Assembly: GCA_963575745.1 (NCBI GenBank)
Contig: CAUYUJ010020282.1
Coordinates: forward strand, 583,381 to 647,380
Direction of reading: 5' to 3'
Source: Prorocentrum cordatum
Lineage: Eukaryota; Sar; Dinophyceae; Prorocentrales; Prorocentraceae
Length of the DNA stretch: 64,000 nucleotides
This document shows positions 53,850 through 64,000 of the stretch, piece after piece. Each line of letters starts with the position of its first letter. Within the stretch, counting starts at the first letter, position 1. The position numbers and the translations under genes are program-made. The notes beneath the pieces were generated by a model. That model made no database searches. It had not been told where the DNA came from and saw nothing but the letters and a program-made list of their open reading frames with translations.

Positions 53850-56800
53850 ATGCCCTCGCGTCGTCTGCGAGGGAAACAAGCTCCTGCAGTGTCTCCCTGT
53901 GGTCCTGCAGGTCTCGCCACTATCCTTTCTGCAAATATTACTAGCTGGAATACTTTTTCTGGCCGCCTTGCTCTCATGAATGCAGATGTCCTTGCGCTGC
54001 AGGAGACACGCCTCAATTTGAAGGAGCAGATGGCTTGTACTAAAGCCTGTGCTGCATATGGATACAATGTTTGTTTTGGTCACCCTGTTCGCCAGCAACG
54101 ATGTCATGGAGAAAAGTTTCATCGCAGCACCCAGGGTGGAGTTGCGATCTTCTCAAGAACTACTATTACTGCAATGGAAAGTGGACGCAAGCACGGTGCA
54201 GCCAAGGAGTTGTATCTCAGCGCCCGCTGGCAAAGGCAACTTGTGATGCTGGGGGCCACTCCTGTTCACATCATTTCCATGTATAATGAATCGGGTAATG
54301 ACCCATTGGTGCGTACACGCAACGACAGACTATTTCAGTTTGTATTCGAGGATGCCGAGGCCTTGGGCGACCAGCCGGCGATCCTGTGTGTGGACTCGAA
54401 TACGACAATTGCACAGACATCCACGCTATCAGCGGCCCTGGCAACAGGGAGATGGCACGATGTTGGAGCTATGTATGGAGGAGAACCTACTTACGGCCTG
54501 GACCCGCGGTGGGACAAATATTCGGCAGGCAATCATGTTACGCGGCCCGATCTTATTCTGGTCAGTACATCAGCTCGAGATTCCATCCACTCTTTTCGCT
54601 TGCGAAGGGACCTGGGGATCAAGTGCCACCTAGGTCTGGAGCTCACGCTGAATATCACCAAGCTCGCAGAGGTCTGGCAGAGGTATCGTATGCCTGTGGC
54701 CTACCCCGTGGAGCTAGTCAAGAAGATCCCTGAGGAGGAAAACGAAGCGTTGGGCAAAGAATGTGTGGATGAGTATTATGACAGATTCTACGAGGCACTG
54801 GACAAAGAAGATGCAAACACAGCATGGTCGCTCATCGGACGGATGGGTGAAGATTTCTTGGAGAAACGTCTGGCGCATACCAACATCAAGTTTGATTTCA
54901 GGTACCATGGACGAAGCAAGATGCCAGCGCTTGTTGAGCAATCTGTGGTTGCTCCGACGTCGGCAAAAGATCCTGCTCGAGAAGGTCCCACAACATCTAA
55001 GTTGCGGCAGATCGAGAATGTACTCCACCGTCTCGCTGAGCTCTCAAAGAAGATTCACATCTACTTCCAGGGTACAGAGGGACCTTCACTAGAACACCAA
55101 CTGAGTGCGCAGCGCCTGTGGGACAAGCTGCGTACCAACATACCACGTCTTCTAGCAGGACTGGGCAATCTACCAATCTACCAGGCAGGCTTCCGACACT
55201 GACCGAGATTGCATCTTGGCAGTCCTTACTAGACGAGAAGCATGCAGTCATTGTGAAAGAAAGAAAGCTTACACGTATAGCTGAATGGCGCAAACGTCTA
55301 CGAACATCACTTCGCTATGAAGGGGGCCGTGACATGTACTCTTGGATCAAGCAGCGCCAATATCATTCACTCCATGCGGTACGAGGTTACCAATCCAATG
55401 AGATAGTCACCAAGCGCACTGACATCTTGGACCACATCAACCGCTACTGGAGTACGATTTTCAATAAACCTGAGCTCTGTGACTGGGATAAGTTCTTTTC
55501 GCGCTTTGGACGCTATATCCCTTCATGCCAGTGTACCATCACCGACATCACAGGCTCCAGGCTGCTCAAGCAATTCAGAAAAATGGGAATAACACGTGCT
55601 GTGGCAGCCGATGGCTGGCGAGTGGGCGAACTTCGATTGCTACCTCTAACCATCTGCGAGCTGATAGCCGTTGCCCTAAAAGGTATTGAAGATCAGTGGC
55701 TTCCCTGGCCAGACGTTATGTGCACGGGTATCACGTCCTGTTTACCCAAGTGGGATCCAGAGGCAGACCTTGCCTCAACCTGTGAACCTGATGAAGTGTG
55801 GCTGGCCACGGTGGATCAAACACGGCCGATCACCAACCTTTCGCCAATATACACTGCCTTGACAGGCGACCGTTTCCAGCAGATGTCTCCCTGGAGAGAA
55901 GAGTGGCTCCATCATGGAGCTGCAGGTGCAAGATCTGGACACCATTATCAATCCATCGCATGGGAGCTGAATATGGAAATTGAACACAGCCAACTCACGG
56001 GTACGTCGTTATCGGGGTGCACCGCTGACAGGAAGAAGTTCTTCGATTTACTGGAACATGACATCGGCAATCGACTCATGCAAGCCCTAGGTTGCCCTGC
56101 AGGAGTCCTCGCTGCGGAGAAGAGTTTTTATGCTGCGCTATCGACACATTGGAAGGTGGCACAAGCTGTGGGCCCTCCAACTATCAGAAAGAATGGATTT
56201 GTTCAAGGAGACTCTTGGTCCTTGCAGCAGGCGCTTGCCCTCATGTCGGTCTGGTCCAAAGCTCTGGAAGCCGAGGGCCCCGTCAGAGTCAGCAGTTTCA
56301 TAGATGATGGTAACTTTCGCGCCGAAGGACCAGGTCATGCTGCGAGAACAACACGTGCCACAAGTATATCCTTGGAGTTTGACAACCTCAGTGGCACAGT
56401 CACGAACCTCAGCAAGACTAAGCATTATGCAACAACGCACAAAGCCGAGAATGAGCTGTCCTTCGCCCTGCGTGCGGCTGGACACACACCTATCATGACC
56501 AGACATTTCATACTGGTAGGCGGTGAGATTGTCTCTCTGGGCTCTTGTCCTGCTCGACAACGCCGACTACGTTATGAATCTGCATACCGAGTATCACGCC
56601 GTGCTGGAGGAGCCCCTGTGGGACTTCGAGGGAAGCAGCAGCTACTGGCGATGGCTGCACTCCCTAGACTGGCACCAGGCTTGGAGTTTCGACGACTACC
56701 CAGACACAACCATCTGAATTTCAGAAGCTCAGTGATGAAGTCCCTATGGCACAAGGGGCGTGCGTACCGCTCACCTGCCATCACCTTCACCTTGATTACC

Positions 56801-59800
56801 AAAGGACATTGCCTCGATCCGATTCAGATATCGACGGCACAACCTCTGCAAGTAGTTCGGCGACTCTTCACAAGCCCAGCGGCACCGCGCCTCCTACCCC
56901 GAGCTAAAGCCAGCTGGGAGATAATGAGGACTCGTTCGACCAGTGCGACAGATGGTGGGCCTATTGGCCGCATTTTTACAGTTCTGAGCGACCTTGGCTG
57001 GACCTGGCCCGAGTTTGATCACTTCAAGCGTGCCAATGGTCAGCTGGTCTACTTGGCAAAGCATCCTGAGGGCTGGTGGCAGCATGTACTTCGAGAAGAC
57101 CTGCGTCGCTGGGTGTGGTCTACTGACCCTCAGTTGCTGGAGAGGAAAGATATGCTCGGCTCCAAGCACGGCATAAATTATCATATTACAACGGCCATCC
57201 TCAGGCGAGCTGAACGCAGCCTACGACCAGATGATGACGAAGAGGACAATCCTGACAGTGTTAAGCCTCAGCCCCCACTCCTACTGGATGCAGTGGATGT
57301 TGCAGTGCCGAAGCTGACACGCGAACAAGTACCCTTTCTGCGAGCCTTGCTCCAAGGAGCAACTGTCACAGGTCATAGGCTTCACCACATCACGGGCCAA
57401 CGAGATCATCGATTCTGCCCTTTTTGTGGAGACCCTGATGAAGATATGGATCACATCCTCTTGCATTGCCCGCAGTGGGCTCAGCAGCGCCAACCGTTGC
57501 TCGACCACTACACGAAGGAGGAGATTCTGGCTTTACCTGTATGTTACCGACAATGTGGCCTCTGCTCAGACAGACCAGTGTATGACAATTTCGCATCGGA
57601 GCTGCTGCCTGATGAACCTGACCTTCCACCACCCCCTCACCATGCAGATGGGAATTACGAGCCAGGTCAAGACGAGCACAGCAACACACGCGAGAAGGAA
57701 GGATACTTAGTGGTGGCGGGGGATGGTGCCTGCCCTGGGCAGGCGTCAGACCTGCGCCTACGAAGATCTGGCTACGGTCTCTACTATGGAGAGAACCACC
57801 CCTGCAATGTTTCTGTCCCGCTGAGGAGCGTCTCGCAAGGAGCTCAGAGAGCTGAAGTCAGTGCCCTTCGACACTTTGTATCCTGGGCATGGACCAAGCA
57901 GCTCTACCTCACCGACAGCGGATACTGCGTCAGAAACTTTACTGCCATCCTGAATGGAGTGACTATCAAGCCTCGACAGCATCGTGACCTGTGGACAGCT
58001 ATCGCCACAGGAGTTGCTGCAAAAGGTTCAGATTGTTTCCGCATTGAAAAGATCAAAGCACATCGCAAAAAAGACGAAGTACCCCCAGAAGATCTACCTG
58101 ACTGGGAGGCAAACAGACGAGCAGATGAAAGTGCTGTCCAAGCTGCACGCCAACATAGTGTGCCAGTGGATATCAGACACCAACACCTGCGAGATCAGCA
58201 TCTATGTTATACTTTACAGCACACAGCCACGATGGTCTTGGCTGCACGTGCAAAGCAACTTCAAGCTATGGGAAGAGATACTCATCATGCCCGATGCGCT
58301 CAAGCCCAAGCTATGCAAAATGCCGAACTGGAAGGTGCAGACCCCCAATGGCCAGATGAGGATGCTGAGGATCCTTGGGCTCATCTCGGCATGGACGATG
58401 ACGGTACGAATGAAGCAAGTGATCAGCGAGCTGCAACGCCCCAGGTCCTCAGGACCGAGGCATCGCCAACGACTGTCGCACCGACCCCAACACAGGATGG
58501 TCAATCTGCCAGCCCGACGGCTGCAGCTACGACGGCAGTTGCGGACACCCCTCGCAGCTGTCAAAGTGAAGGCCAACCTGCACGAACACCAATGCGCCGC
58601 TTGAGGAGCAAAACATCGCGATCTACGGCAACATCATGTACTACAGATACGCCACCGTCAACCACCCCAGCCTCATCATCACGACTGGCTGTGGACCTTG
58701 CAACATCAGCGTCGTCAAGCTCCTCGTGGGTACGACCAGCTTTGGATCAGATGACTACCAATCCCCTGACGTGGAGTCCGAAGATGGCCTTCCCTGGCTA
58801 CCCCTGGGACCCTGTCGAGGTGAACCTGCCAGAGTGGGAATTCGAACCACAGATCCCAGAGATACTGACAGGCAAGGATTGGTATTACCAACAAGCTTTA
58901 TTTCCTGCGATTGTTTGGTACTTCTCGCAACTTCGATGGGCTGCTGACGATACACCAATGGCACCCATGTCTGTTTCTTGGGCGGAGTTGGCGATTGATT
59001 TCACTACCTGTACTGGTTTACCGTTGGTCACGCCGGCGGAAGATCCACAGACAGCTACTCTTGAGCGTATGGCGAGATATTTCTCGACTGCTGCTACTCG
59101 GATGGGCTACTTGTGCAAGTGCAAATTGGGACCACGTGAATGTTTTAAAGAAATACGAGCCTTATCACCACTGGGTATACGTGCAGTGCCTGGCTTCAAG
59201 TGCAGGCCAGTGTTTGTGAATCACCAACACACGATGCGAGTATTATACGCGGTGGCTTTGGCGACGACGGAGAAGACAAAAGGCATTCGAGTGCAGCCAG
59301 CTTGGGGCTCGGTACCCAAGCCCATATGGCAACCTCCGAAGCTAGCTGAGAACCTGTCAACTACGGTGAGGCCAAGCGACATTGTTGCAAGGGCCGCTGC
59401 TGCAGCTGAACATGTCTCTGTGGTGCGACGGGCTCATCATGTCACTACTGTCAAGGTCATGCGAGCTGTCATCACTTGGACGGACGAGGAGAAGAAAGAT
59501 TGGGAAGGCCTCACAGGCCGAGATCTTCAGAACGAGCAGAAGAGACTTCTGCATAATCGCGAAGCACGCCAACAGGGATATCATGTACTTGCCCCTCTTA
59601 AGGGGCCGAACAAGGATCAACCTGCCAAATTGGTGTGCGTCAATTGCAATCTCGAGTCAAAAGTGAGCCAGCTTGGCTCATGGTCGCGCCTTCTTTGTCA
59701 GCCTGGAGCTCCACGTGGCCCACGTCTTGGCAAAAAGCGCACCGCTGCTGACTACGTAATCATGGTAGACGAGCATAACAAGAGGACCAAGATTCCTGGT

Positions 59801-59932
59801 AATCGTTGTCACGTTCTCACACATTATCGAGCTGACCAAAAAGACAAGGAATTGGCATGTACTCTCTGTGGCTCCACAGCACCGACAAGAAGGTTTCAGC
59901 AATTTACTGCCGCTCTTTGTGGAGGGCGTTAG
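53847..59932 (+). pseudogene. LINE-E ORF2: EN-RT-RNase H with long C-terminal extension (8-bp duplication)
   Basis: Endonuclease: NITSWNTFSGRL (about 53935), LALQETRLN (53990), RPDLILVS (54545) and a degenerate KCHLGLEL (54620). The frame ends at 55202 because of an 8-bp tandem duplication (55168-55183); the rest is open as 1,604 codons to 59932. RT: motif A TADRKKFFDLL (56020), B GFVQGDSWSL (56195), C SFIDDGNF (56293), catalytic Asp pair intact. Zinc knuckle CPFCGDPDEDMDHILLHC at 57416; RNase H with AGDGAC (57716), RAEVSAL (57847), LTDSGY (57908) and RRADESAV (58117). About 600 residues follow, with a Thr/Ser-rich linker, a globular domain and Cys pairs CVNC (59635) and CTLC (59858). Without the duplication ORF2 would have about 2,025 residues. 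Confidence 0.85.
55168..55183 (+). repeat. 8-bp tandem duplication breaking LINE-E ORF2
   Basis: ATCTACCA occurs twice in succession. The upstream frame reads LLAGLGNLP up to the first copy, and the downstream frame continues GRLPTLTEIASW directly after the second. Eight bases shift the frame by two and bring in the TGA at 55200-55202. Confidence 0.9.
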
Positions 59933-60636
59933 GACGCAAAATCCAGGCTAACTACCTGGTTTAGTCGCACAGCCACTGCCCACCCCTCAGGTGCACCTGC
60001 CTGTTGGACTTAGGTCGCTCGCAGGTTAACAGCGCGTAGGGGTGGCGGTGAGTCTGGTTTTTGCTGGATGCATTTGGGATGCTGAATGCAGTTATTGAAT
60101 ATTGCCGAGGGGGAGGACCCGTAGGGCCATTACTGGTGGCCACGAAGCCTTAATCGCGACGGAGCGTGCTCCCCCTCGGCCAGCGCTGTGATTATTTATT
60201 GTTGTGATATGGTGGGATCTAATTTCTTCGTATTTCCACTGTATACTAGCCCCTTGCATTGTGTGCGAGGGCAGCTTCATATGGTTTATCGGCTGAAGAG
60301 GCAGCCAACGGCAGTTTTTTCTCTTGGAATCAAACATGAGCTACGTCAAGACTGACTTCTCATATGTTATGGTATACACGGAGTGGAACATCAGTGGCCG
60401 TACTGGTATGTACTGGTATTTCCTCACATATATGCTAATGTTGAACCTTTCGTCGCCGAGATGGAGGCACTTGAGGCAACAAGCAGTTCTCAGTTACAAT
60501 GCAGCAGGGAAGACTTTGCGATTCCCTCAGCCAAGACCTCAATGCATGGGAGTCTGGGCTGCTACTATTACATACTATTGTGATGAAGTGATTCACTGCG
60601 GACGAGTGCCAAGGTGAAGGGTGAGAACAAGGAGGA
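59933..60636 (+). other. LINE-E 3' untranslated region
   Basis: Lies between the ORF2 stop and the right target-site duplication. A 97-codon frame at 60324-60617 has no domain. GAGGGGGAGGACCC and CTCCCCCTCGGCC (60109-60182) are roughly complementary and could form a stem. No poly(A) is present at the end. Confidence 0.6.
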
Positions 60637-60653
60637 GGATTGCACCACATTCG
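60637..60653 (+). repeat. Target-site duplication of LINE-E, right copy
   Basis: GGATTGCACCACATTCG, identical to 51591-51607. The flanking bases differ on both sides. Confidence 0.85.
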
Positions 60654-60689
60654 TTGCGACCTAGATTGTACGCCGTACACTTCCCCACA

Positions 60690-60815
60690 TAGCATACATA
60701 TGTATAGATGTACATATGTCTATATGCGTATGTATACGTAGTTCGATGTATATGTCTGTGTACAGATGTATATATGTATCATATATATATATATATGTGT
60801 GTATCATATATACAC
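60690..60815. repeat. (TATG/TACATATG)n degenerate array
   Basis: ATGTATA, TACATATG and TATATA words make up this stretch, as at 19.2 and 63.4 kb. Confidence 0.85.
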
Positions 60816-60857
60816 ACTAGAAGCACGCGCGCGCTTCGCGCGCGCTGAGGTTCTAGT
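60816..60857. repeat. GC-core hairpin
   Basis: ACTAGAA (60816-60822) pairs with TTCTAGT (60851-60857), and GCGCGCGC (60827-60834) pairs with 60838-60845 across a TTC loop. It sits at the edge of the TATG array and directly before the repeat at 60861. Confidence 0.8.
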
Positions 60858-60860
60858 CGA

Positions 60861-60950
60861 CCCCATCCCTTGAGGAGGTCCCGTATCCACTGAAGTGATT
60901 ACCCATTGATGGTGTAAGCATGAGGTACAAGAAGCATCCATAATGCTGAC
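60861..60950 (+). repeat. CCCATCCCTTGAG repeat, copy 1
   Basis: CCCATCCCTTGAGGAGGTCC, CCACTGAAGTGATTACCCA and a GAGGTACAAGAAG-like end correspond to 62096-62190 (CCCATCCCTTGAGAAGGTCA, CCACTGAAGCAGTGACCCA, GAGGTAAAAAAG). Function unknown. Confidence 0.65.
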
Positions 60951-61024
60951 CGAACAGAACCCAAGCACCGACAATGACATATGCTCCTTAATCCGCCGAC
61001 CCTGTCGGCGTGTGTGAGGCGCTC

Positions 61025-61090
61025 TTCCGTTTGTCGTCGTCGGTGTCGTCGTCGACGTCGCCGTCGTCGTTGTCGTCGTCGTCGCCCTCG
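61025..61090 (+). repeat. (GTC)n microsatellite
   Basis: GTC triplets with GAC/GCC variants, the complementary orientation of the GAC array at 41.6 kb. A second short (GTC)n tract lies at 61504-61550. Confidence 0.9.
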
Positions 61091-61194
61091 CCATCTTCCC
61101 CTTTCCCTGGGCCCTCTTCCTCAACCGATCCAGCCAACACGAAATCGAATCGAACAACGAAGGGAAGCACCTTCCCTTGATCCCTTCCCCAGCG

Positions 61195-61290
61195 GGGGGG
61201 GGGTCCCGGGGCAACTCCCGGGGGGTGGTCCCGGCGGGTGGTCTCGGGGGGTGGTCCTGGGGGGTGGTCCCGGGGGGTGCCCTGGGGCCC
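61195..61290 (+). repeat. 13-bp GGTGGTCCCGGGG minisatellite
   Basis: Four 13-bp units at 61224-61275 plus partial units on each side. The surrounding sequence to 61500 is rich in C-runs. Confidence 0.8.
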
Positions 61291-61504
61291 GTGGGGCTCC
61301 TGTTATTGTTTTGCTGATCCCGAATATGTGGCGGAGGGTCCCCGGGACCCCCCAAGAACCGGGGGGAGAGAGCCTCTCCTCCCTTCCCCCCAGCGTCCCC
61401 GATTTGCCCCCCCTTCCAAGCGTCCCATGCTCCCCCTATCCACAGGAGGGAGCCCCCCCCCACGGGCCAGTCCCCCCCTCCACAGGGGGGAGCGACCCCC
61501 CTTA

Positions 61505-61537
<33 letters not shown>

Positions 61538-61759
61538 GTCGTCGTTCAGGGTCGGCGGCACCGGCAGTAAGGCCTCTCCAGTATTCAATTCGAAGCTATG
61601 CAAGCCAGCTTAGCCAAACACATGCAAGGCTATGAATGCAATGCAAAGCAAAGGAAAGCGTTGCTCATAAGTGCAATGTGGATCACGAAACAATGCAATT
61701 GCACATACAACGGAAAGCAGCCCAGTGGAATGCAATGCAATACAATGCACGATAAGACA
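61291..61759. other. Intergenic sequence, no gene recognised
   Basis: C-run-rich to 61500, a GTC tract at 61504-61550, then an AATGCAATGCAA-like low-complexity stretch (61595-61750). No gene recognised. Confidence 0.5.
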
Positions 61760-62060
61760 AAAGACCGAGAGAGTCCGAGGCGTCACGGAACTCAGAGATC
61801 CCAGGGACGAGCCGCCTTGGGAAGAGCCCAAGAGGACCCCAAGGGGAGCCCAAGACAGGGTCAAAGGGCACACAAGAACATCCAATGAGTTCTCCGAGAG
61901 AGGCTAAGGGGGGCCCAAGGGTGGCCCCGAAAGAGCTCCAAGCAGGCTCCAGAACGAAGCACAGGAGGGCCCCAAGAGGCGCCCCAAGAAAGCCCGAAGA
62001 TAACGACAGAAAGAGAGGGTCCAAGGAAGTGCCTCCTCAGCGCGACAAAAAACGCAGAGG
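61760..62060 (-). repeat. CTCTTGGGG periodic tract, inverted copy
   Basis: CCCAAGAG, CCCCAAG and CCAAGGA words recur every 10-25 bp, the reverse complement of the tracts at 45260-45560 and 62640-63310. Confidence 0.65.
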
Positions 62061-62095
62061 CCCACAATGAGCCCCAAGAAGGGCGTTCTCAAGAG

Positions 62096-62190
62096 CCCCA
62101 TCCCTTGAGAAGGTCACAGCTCCACTGAAGCAGTGACCCACAACTGACTGGCTTGAGCTCGAGGTAAAAAAGTACCGATCATGCGGGTGG
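62096..62190 (+). repeat. CCCATCCCTTGAG repeat, copy 2
   Basis: Second copy of the element at 60861-60950, in the same orientation. Confidence 0.65.
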
Positions 62191-62254
62191 AAGCGAGACC
62201 TACGGCCCCAGATGAAGGCGGGGTTCACATGGTGCCCCCCCGTCAATTTCAGCA

Positions 62255-62535
62255 CGGCACTCACACGGATCTTGTCCCCCTGGGAGCTCCTCTTTCGGGT
62301 CCAGGGACAAAGTTCGCACGGCGTCGCTCCGCCCATCTCGGCACACCCAACACACGAATCGTGCCCCAGAGGGATGTCGTTTCACGTGCGGCCTTAGTGT
62401 GGGAATTCGCATTACGTGACGTGTCCCCCCACGCGTATGTCGACTGTCTCCTCACACGAATCGTATCAACAGGGAGCTCCACCGACGGTTCCAAAGCCAA
62501 CGTTCGCTCCCGCCGCCCCGCCCATGGCAGTAAAT
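62255..62535 (+). repeat. Diverged direct repeat of about 80 bp
   Basis: CTCACACGGATC-TG to CGCCCATCTCGG (62261-62341) recurs as CTCACACGAATCGT to CGCCCATGGCAG (62452-62528), 191 bp apart, with ACACACGAATCGTGCCCC in between. Confidence 0.6.
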
Positions 62536-62639
62536 ACACCCCTGACCTGGATCGTGAGTTCGGGGCGTCTTGGGTGCTTCTGTGGGCCACGCGGCATGAT
62601 TCTGTGAGGCCTCTGAAGCCCTGAGATGGATCGTGAATC

Positions 62640-63310
62640 GGGAGCCTCTTGAAGCCTTTTCTGGGAGCCTCGTGCAGGACGTCGAAGCGAGACCTCCCAT
62701 ACGCTTACGGGTGACTACTGGGAAGCTTCTTGGGACCGTTTTGGGAGTCTCTGGGGGCCTCTTAGGACCTTCTTGGGGGTCCTTTTGGGGCTCTTTGGGG
62801 CTCTTTGGGGCCCTCTTGGCCCGTCCCGGGGCCCTCTTGGACCGTCTTGGGCGCTTGGGCCGTCTTGGGGCCCTCTTGGGCCGTCGAGGGTGCCTCCTGT
62901 GGCCCTCTTGGGGCTCCCTGGGGACTCTTTTGGGAACCTCTGGGGACCGTCGTGGGCCGTTGGGGGGCTCTCATGGGCCGTGTTGGAGCTCTCTTGGGTC
63001 GTCTTGGGGTCCTCTTGGGGGCCTCTTGGGTCGTCTTACGGCCGTCTTGGGGAATAGTCAAAAAACATACGTTTTCCCAAAGGAATTTGGCTGTTTTTGC
63101 CTTTTGGTGACCTTCTGGCAGGCCTCTTGGGCCGTCTTGAGGGCCTCTGAGGCCAAAAATATAGATTCCCCGCTGGTTTGTGAAAGATTCGAATTTCTCG
63201 AGGACCTTTTCGGAAGCCTCTCGGGCACCCTTGGGGGCCTCCTGTGCCGTCTTGGAGCGCTCTTGGGGTCCTCTTGGTGCGTCTTGCAGAGCTCTTGGGC
63301 CATCTGTAAA
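62640..63310 (+). repeat. CTCTTGGGG periodic tract, copy 2
   Basis: GGCCCTCTTGGGCCGTCTTGG-type words recur for about 670 bp, interrupted by an A/T-rich segment at 63050-63110. Together with the inverted tract at 61760-62060 it makes a loose inverted pair. Confidence 0.7.
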
Positions 63311-63420
63311 CGATACTGGGCGGATTTAGGGCTGCTCTGAGCCTCGGGGGCGGCTCCTGGGAGGGGGGCACTACCTATGTACAGGGGGGGGGGCCCTGCG
63401 GGTCCCCGGGGTCAGAATCC
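63311..63420. other. Short unique segment
   Basis: No feature recognised. Confidence 0.4.
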
Positions 63421-63499
63421 CCATATATGTATGTATGTATTATGTGTGTATGTATGTATGTATGTGTATGTATGTATGTATATATACATATATACATAT

Positions 63500-63549
<50 letters not shown>

Positions 63550-63670
63550 ATTTGTATATATACGCACATGTGAACAAGTGTATGTACGAATGTACACAAA
63601 CACATCTTAATGTGTATTTATATATATATATGTACATGCACACATGTTTGTATACACATCTATGTATACA
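63421..63670. repeat. (ATGT/TATA)n degenerate array
   Basis: ATGTATGT units, a long TATATACATA stretch (63480-63545) and decaying TACA/CACA units to 63670. Confidence 0.9.
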
Positions 63671-64000
63671 GGTGCATGCCCACAGACACTGGTTGCACTT
63701 AGGGCTGTTTACTTCTGGTTTGGAGGGAGGACTGGGCGTGTGTGTCGGTCCGGCGGCTCCGCGCCGGCCGTCGCCGCCCCGTCTCCACCTCGTCGCCGCC
63801 CCATCGCAGCCTCGCAAAGATTGCTCCTTTTCAAAAGAAAACTGATAATACCCGCCCCCCCCCTCCCGGGGATGTGCAGTTTACATATGGTATTGCTCCA
63901 TCGTCCATCCGACATGTGAATTCATACCATCCCATGCAGGCCAGTATCGACCCCCCCCCGCCATCCTCTTGCTTCAAATACTATGCGTGCGCAGTCTTTT
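63671..64000. other. Intergenic sequence to the window edge, no gene recognised
   Basis: Unique sequence with C-runs near 63855 and 63950. Overlapping short frames on both strands have no domain. Confidence 0.45.

Larger units (their letters stand above)
51608..60636 (+). mobile_element. LINE-E: 9-kb LINE with 17-bp target-site duplication
   Basis: The perfect 17-nt direct repeat at 51591-51607 and 60637-60653 brackets 9,029 bp with ORF1 (51613-53847), ORF2 (53847-59932, one lesion) and 704 nt of 3' UTR. Only 5 nt lie between the 5' boundary and the first ATG, so the copy may be slightly 5'-truncated. No A-tail is present; the 3' end reads GAGAACAAGGAGGA. Its GC content is visibly lower than that of LINE-B or -C, and its ORF1 is unrelated, so it belongs to a different lineage. 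Confidence 0.85.

Overview
This window reads as nuclear DNA of a dinoflagellate. The direct evidence is at 12202-12223, a complete match to the 22-nt dinoflagellate spliced leader, followed immediately by a second, slightly mutated copy at 12224-12245. The general texture agrees: GC-rich, very rich in simple repeats, no recognisable host protein gene, and filled with non-LTR retrotransposons (LINEs). No prokaryotic, organellar or viral gene organisation is visible, and no tRNA, rRNA or snRNA gene was recognised.

The recognisable coding content is all retroelement, and every retroelement is on the + strand. LINE-A (about 9.1-12.19 kb) is an old, broken endonuclease/reverse transcriptase element. 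LINE-B (12201-18296) is inserted into it; it starts with the tandem spliced leaders, carries ORF1 and a frameshifted EN-RT-RNaseH ORF2, ends in a short A-tract, and is bounded by a perfect 14-bp target-site duplication. LINE-F (about 21.7-22.9 kb) is an ORF1 remnant of a different type. LINE-C (about 34.33-41.14 kb) is a relative of LINE-B with an intact ORF1 and a damaged ORF2. LINE-D (about 46.15-47.65 kb) is a 5'-truncated RT fragment of another lineage, embedded in a 102-bp satellite. LINE-E (51608-60636) is a 9-kb element bounded by a 17-bp target-site duplication; its ORF1 and ORF2 overlap by a TGATG stop-start, and its unusually long ORF2 is broken by a single 8-bp tandem duplication.

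Between these lie sequences without recognisable genes: trinucleotide arrays (GGA, CTC, CAT, GAC, GAT), (ATAC/ATGCAT)-type tracts, several minisatellites, a 1.2-kb inverted-repeat (foldback-like) element at 32767-33974 sitting inside a CAT array, and two kinds of small foldback/MITE-like elements (1385-1567; 7346-7525, 7712-7897 and 51021-51198).

Functionally there is no host pathway to describe. The window is a record of successive retrotransposition: an mRNA that was trans-spliced with the spliced leader was reverse transcribed and inserted (LINE-B), into an older LINE (LINE-A), while other LINEs inserted into microsatellites (LINE-C, probable) or into short tandem repeats (LINE-D, LINE-E). 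Most open frames in the simple-repeat tracts exist only because their periods are multiples of three and are not annotated as genes.
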